64,000 bases of DNA from Deinococcus sp. Marseille-Q6407 (GTDB taxonomy: Bacteria; Deinococcota; Deinococci; Deinococcales; Deinococcaceae), in contig NZ_CAMPFU010000001.1 in NCBI RefSeq assembly GCF_946848805.1, forward strand, positions 212,001 through 276,000, given 5' to 3'. The translations under genes and the position numbers were made by a program. The notes beneath the pieces are model-generated. The model saw nothing but the letters and a program-made list of their open reading frames with translations. It had not been told where the DNA came from and did no database searches. Every line of letters starts with the position of its first letter. Within the stretch, counting starts at the first letter, position 1. Shown piece after piece: positions 60,384 through 64,000 of this stretch.

Positions 60384-61151
60384 ATGGCTAAATATCGTCT
60401 CCACCATAGTTTAGGACGTCGACACGTCATTCGCCACCTCTATCTCTGGGCCAGGAAGCACTTCAGTGACCGGAAATCCTGCCAGCACCAGAAGGTCACA
60501 GATGCCATGCTGGTTGCTCTGCTGCTCTCCCGTCTCATCTTCAAGCATCCATTTGCTTCCATCTGGTGGAACATCCTCAAGGAAGACCGTCCCGGTCTTC
60601 CTTCCTACACACAGGCTTACACCAGGGGCATCAAGCTTTTACCACTCTTGGAACATGTTGCCAGCCCAGCTCAGCCGTGCGCCGAGGTTGTGATTGATTC
60701 GATGCCCCTCCCCATTTGCCGTCCCAAACGCACTCATCTTTGTCAATTCCCAGGAGCAAAGTGGGGTTTCGGAACTCAGGGTGAGTTCTTCGGATACAAG
60801 TTGCACGCCTGGGTCACACCAGGTGGACAAATCGTTCAGTACGTCATCCGACCTGCAAACCTCCACGACGTTACGGTGAGTTACGAGCTGAATCTCAGGT
60901 GGCCAGAGTTTGAAGGCCCAACCATCATTGGCGACAAAGGCTATTGCTGTCTAGGCTACGTGTATCCACCCAAGAAGAACACCAAATACGACACGGGATG
61001 GCGAGAATCTCGCCATCCCAGAATTCGCAAACGCATTGAAACGGTCTTCTCTGCGCTCGTAGAAGCGCAAATTCGTTCCGTTCAGACCAAAACTCTGGCG
61101 TCACTCAAGCTCCGCGTCGTTCTGGCTGTACTCGCGCACCTCAGTAGGTGA
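60384..61151 (+). CDS. IS982-like transposase with replaced C-terminus
   Basis: The 255-residue DDE transposase has VVIDSMPLPICRPKRTHL (first Asp), TQGEFFGYKLHAWVTPGG, IRPANLHDVT, TIIGDKGYCCLGYVYP (second Asp) and RKRIETVFSALVEAQI (Glu). The nested IS entered codon-aligned near the end: the native ending AHNLARP, recoverable by joining 61139 to 62355, is replaced by AHLSR. Loss of five residues may or may not inactivate it. Codon use is A+T-richer than the host genes. Confidence 0.82.
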   Translation: MAKYRLHHSLGRRHVIRHLYLWARKHFSDRKSCQHQKVTDAMLVALLLSRLIFKHPFASIWWNILKEDRPGLPSYTQAYTRGIKLLPLLEHVASPAQPCAEVVIDSMPLPICRPKRTHLCQFPGAKWGFGTQGEFFGYKLHAWVTPGGQIVQYVIRPANLHDVTVSYELNLRWPEFEGPTIIGDKGYCCLGYVYPPKKNTKYDTGWRESRHPRIRKRIETVFSALVEAQIRSVQTKTLASLKLRVVLAVLAHLSR

Positions 61152-61188
61152 CAACTTCAGTTTGACCTCGTTCCAGAAGGCAAAAACC

Positions 61189-61226
61189 AACAGTCGGCCC
61201 CATCAAGCTTGATGGGGCCGACTGTT
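61189..61226. repeat. 38-bp perfect palindrome upstream of the IS4-like transposase
   Basis: AACAGTCGGCCCCATCAAG (61189-61207) is followed without any loop base by its exact complement (61208-61226). It lies between the left end of the element and the transposase start. Confidence 0.9.
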
Positions 61227-61243
61227 CACGGTTTCCTGAGAGT

Positions 61244-62344
61244 GTGAAAACAACAGAATCCGCTGCTCAGCAGGCTACCGCACTCACCCAGCACTTCAAA
61301 GCGCACGCCAGTCATCTCCGCATTGACACCCTTCAGCGCTTGATTGACGTCCTTCTGGCGATGATTGCCGCGAGGAGCATCAATCATCACGACCTGAGTG
61401 CCCACATGCCGGGTATCAGCATGCCCCAGGCTAAGAAAAGGCGGGCAGACCGCACCTTCCGGGATGAGCAGCTGGACATGGACTTTTTCATCGCTCTGCT
61501 CGTCGTCCATCTTCCACCGGGGAAGGTGTTGCTGAGTCTGGACCGCACCAATTGGGAGCATGGGGAAACGCCCATCAATTTTCTGGTGCTTGGAGCCGTG
61601 GTTCATGGCTTCACCCTGCCCCTGATTTGGGTTCCTCTTGATGAGTCCGGGAACAGCCACACCTACGCCCGTATGTGGTTGGTATTGAAGCTCCTCCGCG
61701 TCTTGCCAGCGAAACGCTGGCAAGGCCTGGTGGCTGACCGTGAGTTCATCGGTGCGGAGTGGTTCCGTTTTCTCCGTCGTCAAGGCATCAAGCGGGCGAT
61801 CCGCATTCGGCACAGCGACATGCTGGACGACATGAATGGGAAGGAATGGTTTAAGCACGTCCAGCACGGTCATTTCCATGAAATCGACGAAAAGGTGTTC
61901 GTGTTTGGCGAACTCATGCGGGTGGTCGCGACGAGGTCATCCACAGGTGACCTCGTCATCATTGCCACAGATTTCAGCGCTCGGAAGACCTGGAAGCTGT
62001 ACAAGCAGCGCTGGTCAATCGAGTGCACCTTCAGCAGCTTCAAGAAGCGAGGCTTCGACCTGGAGCGGACTGGGATGACGGAAAGGAGCCGTCTTCAGCG
62101 GCTCTTCGGCCTTGTGACACTGGCCTGGATGTTTTGTTTGCGCTTGGGGGTCTGGCTCAGCCAGACCCAGTCCATCCCCATTCTCAAGCATGGTCGTAGA
62201 GCGGTCAGTCTGGTGCGGTACGGTGCTCAGCATCTCGTGGATGCCTTACGATGGAAACCACAACAGTTCATGGCTGTCCTAGACCTGTTGACCCAGCCTT
62301 TTTGCCCACCAGGAGGGGCTGGAAGTGAAGTTGTCACCTACTGA
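61244..62344 (+). CDS. IS4 family transposase
   Basis: This 366-residue DDE transposase starts at GTG 61244 (VKTTESAAQQATAL). The catalytic residues fit LLSLDRTNWEHGETPINFLV (first Asp), GLVADREFIGAEWFRFL (second Asp) and the YREK-like YKQRWSIECTFSSFKKRGFD (Glu). The last codons and stop (EVVTY) are encoded by the right terminal repeat. The frame is intact, so the element may be active. Confidence 0.87.
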   Translation: MKTTESAAQQATALTQHFKAHASHLRIDTLQRLIDVLLAMIAARSINHHDLSAHMPGISMPQAKKRRADRTFRDEQLDMDFFIALLVVHLPPGKVLLSLDRTNWEHGETPINFLVLGAVVHGFTLPLIWVPLDESGNSHTYARMWLVLKLLRVLPAKRWQGLVADREFIGAEWFRFLRRQGIKRAIRIRHSDMLDDMNGKEWFKHVQHGHFHEIDEKVFVFGELMRVVATRSSTGDLVIIATDFSARKTWKLYKQRWSIECTFSSFKKRGFDLERTGMTERSRLQRLFGLVTLAWMFCLRLGVWLSQTQSIPILKHGRRAVSLVRYGAQHLVDALRWKPQQFMAVLDLLTQPFCPPGGAGSEVVTY

Positions 62345-62462
62345 GCTCGCGCACAACCTCGCTAGGCCCTAAACGGCGTACTGAATTACCTCAGCCGCTT
62401 TGCCGCTCTTGTCACCTGACCGGGAACATGGTTTCCGCTTTTGCCTCCCTGGAGAACTGTCA

Positions 62463-64000
62463 ATGACCCCACCCCCAGATTCCCCGCAGAACCAGGCCGC
62501 TCCCGCCCAGCCGGACATCCGGCAGACCGGCGCCGGTGCCGTCTGGGCCACCCTGGACGCCCACGGTATCTCCACCGTGTTTGGTTATCCCGGCGGCGCC
62601 ATCATGCCGGTGTACGACGCCCTGACCTTTTACCCGCAGATTCGCCACATTCTGGGCCGTCACGAGCAGGGCTGTATTCACGCTGCCGAAGGCTGGGCCA
62701 AGGCCACCGGACAGCTGGGCGTGGTCCTGGCGACGTCCGGCCCCGGCGCCACCAATCTGGTGACTGGCCTGGCCGACGCTATGCTGGACAGCGTGCCGCT
62801 GCTGGCAATTACCGGCAACGTGCCCAGCTACCTGATGGGTACCGATGCCTTTCAGGAAGCCGACATCACCGGCATTACCCTGCCGGTGACCAAGCACAAC
62901 TATGTGGTGCGCCGCGCCGAGGATGTCACCGAAATCCTGACCGAGGCGATCTATCTGGCCCTCAGCGGCCGCCCCGGGCCGGTGCTGGTGGACATTCCCA
63001 AGGACGTGCAGCTGGCCCGCTGGCGCTGGACTTCAGTGGGCTGCGCCCCCGCCACAAGGCGCCGCCCCGCACTCCCGAAGCGGCTTCTCTGGCGGCGGCC
63101 CGTGAGCTGCTGCAGGCAGCCAGCAAGCCGGTGATGATGGTGGGCGGCGGCGCCCTGGACGCTGCGGAAGAGGTCACGGCGCTGGCGCGGGCCTGGAATA
63201 TTCCGGTCGCCACCACCCTAATGGGCTTGGGCGCTTTTCCGGCTTCTGACCCCCTCTGGCTGGGCATGCCGGGCATGCACGGCAGCGTGGCGGCCAACCG
63301 CGCCATCAGCGAGGCGGACCTGCTGCTGGGTATTGGCCTGCGCTTTGATGACCGCGTGACTGGGCGGGTACACGACTTTGCTCCGCACGCCAACATCATC
63401 CACGTGGACGTGGACGCCGCTGAAATCGGCAAGATCGTGGCAACCCATTGCCCGGTCCGCGCCGATGCTGCCCTGGCTGCCCGCGCCCTGGCGGAAGACG
63501 CCCGGCCGGCCCCGCACGAGGCCTGGACCCGGCAGCTGGAAGAATGGAAAACCCGCGGCCAGCATTCGGAAAACTGGGGCGCCGCGCAGGCGGTGCGGCA
63601 GGTGGTGGCCCGGCTGCGGCCCCAGGACATCCTCTCCAGTGACGTGGGGCCGCATCAGATGCTGGCCGCGCAGCTGGCCCGCTTCGAGCGCCCGCGCCGC
63701 TGGCTGAACTCCGGCGGGCTGGGCACCATGGGCTTCGGCTTTCCGGCCGCCATCGGTGCCGCCCTGGCCGAGCCGGACGTGGTGACCATGGTGATTGCCG
63801 GCGACGGCGGCTTTCAGATGACTGCCCAGGAACTGGCGACCTTGACGCACGCCGGCATCCGCAACGTCAAAATCTGCATCATCAACAACGCTTACCTGGG
63901 TATGGTCCGGCAGTGGCAGGAGATGTTTCACGGTGAGCGCTACTCGGAAGTGGAAATCGGGCCTTCCAACCCCGACTTCCTGAAACTGGCGGACGCTTAT
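62463..64000 (+). pseudogene. ilvB: Acetolactate synthase large subunit, one-base frameshift, 3' end outside window
   Basis: It has the ThDP enzyme motifs [73 protein letters not shown], then in the next frame [63 protein letters not shown] and NNAYLGMVRQWQEM. One base is missing near 63020/63021: GCCCGC-G-TGGCG would restore ARVALD. As sequenced, translation ends at 63134. It makes acetolactate for Val/Leu/Ile. GGAG lies 8 nt before the ATG. The nested IS separates it from its promoter and attenuator. Confidence 0.88.

Larger units (their letters stand above)
61140..62345 (+). mobile_element. IS4-like element nested in the IS982-like element
   Basis: Perfect 20-bp terminal inverted repeats CTCAGTAGGTGACAACTTCA (61140-61159) and its complement (62326-62345) bound a 1206-bp element. 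It is flanked by the 9-bp duplication CTCGCGCAC (61131-61139 and 62346-62354). Intact repeats and duplications point to a recent insertion. Confidence 0.9.
60320..62379 (+). mobile_element. IS982-like element, interrupted by a second IS
   Basis: Terminal inverted repeats ACGCCGTTTAGGGC (60320-60333) and its complement (62366-62379) bound the element. The flanking ACTGA (60315-60319 and 62380-62384) is a 5-bp target duplication. Without the nested IS and its duplication the element is 845 bp. The ends begin with AC as in the IS982 family. It sits between the ilv attenuator and ilvB, in the same orientation as ilvB. Confidence 0.85.

Noticed and set aside
60320..62379. Composite transposon carrying cargo
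   Set aside because: The two elements are of different families, one lies inside the other, and there is no gene between them apart from transposases.

Overview
The window is high-G+C bacterial chromosome that I assign to the genus Deinococcus. The basis is the gene set (bshC for bacillithiol, futalosine-pathway mqnD, an mglB-mglA pair, DUF4384 and SCP/CAP-domain secreted proteins) and the promoter style: about 35 start codons sit only 5-9 nt downstream of a TANNNT-like -10 hexamer, which implies leaderless mRNAs, a known habit of Deinococcus. I cannot name the species. No rRNA, tRNA or CRISPR array was seen.

Layout. 1-2200: the start of a pabB/trpE-like gene, an IscR-type Rrf2 regulator, paaG and ruvX. 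2200-5120: a 440-bp AT-richer spacer and a large Ig-like lipoprotein with distinct codon use. 5.2-13.5 kb: acyl-CoA ligase, esterase, C39 peptidase, RNase H, pyrE, ribH, khpB-prmC, an SDR-like protein. 13.5-19 kb: rimO, a HAD-panB operon, a phosphodiester glycosidase. 18.8-24.1 kb: CRP-like regulator, bshC, an ECF sigma factor, a trhO-lacI operon. 24.4-31 kb: ABC-F ATPase, a GxxG-repeat membrane protein, a CPA antiporter with an RCK domain, mglBA, sodC. 31.3-34 kb: an SOD/beta-propeller fusion and a PQQ-type sugar dehydrogenase, both frame-disrupted. 34-42 kb: mqnD, a Pro-rich CAP lipoprotein, VanW, a NUDIX-ribF operon, polysaccharide deacetylase, dgt, a Kv-like channel. 42-49 kb: DUF4384 and CAP proteins, DedA, glutaryl-CoA dehydrogenase-like enzyme, a frameshifted TPR-GGDEF-EAL protein, crcB. 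49-56 kb: lipoprotein, xseA, GNAT-tyrA, pheA, an NRAMP-like carrier, sulfurtransferase. 56-59.8 kb: dxr-rseP operon and an ANT(6)-like adenylyltransferase. 59.8-64 kb: the ilv locus.

The ilv locus is the most striking region. A TTGACG-17-TAAAGT promoter drives a 17-codon leader peptide rich in Leu/Val/Ile codons, followed by mutually exclusive hairpins and a terminator: a complete transcription attenuator. Between it and ilvB lies an 845-bp IS982-like element that is itself interrupted by a 1206-bp IS4-like element; both keep intact terminal repeats and target duplications. ilvB also carries a one-base frameshift.

Other recurring themes are four single-base frameshifts in G/C-rich runs (31.74, 33.93, 48.47 and 63.02 kb), which could be sequence errors or real decay, and two copies of a roughly 150-bp dispersed repeat placed at convergent gene ends (21.4 and 41.1 kb) where the repeat edge supplies a stop codon.
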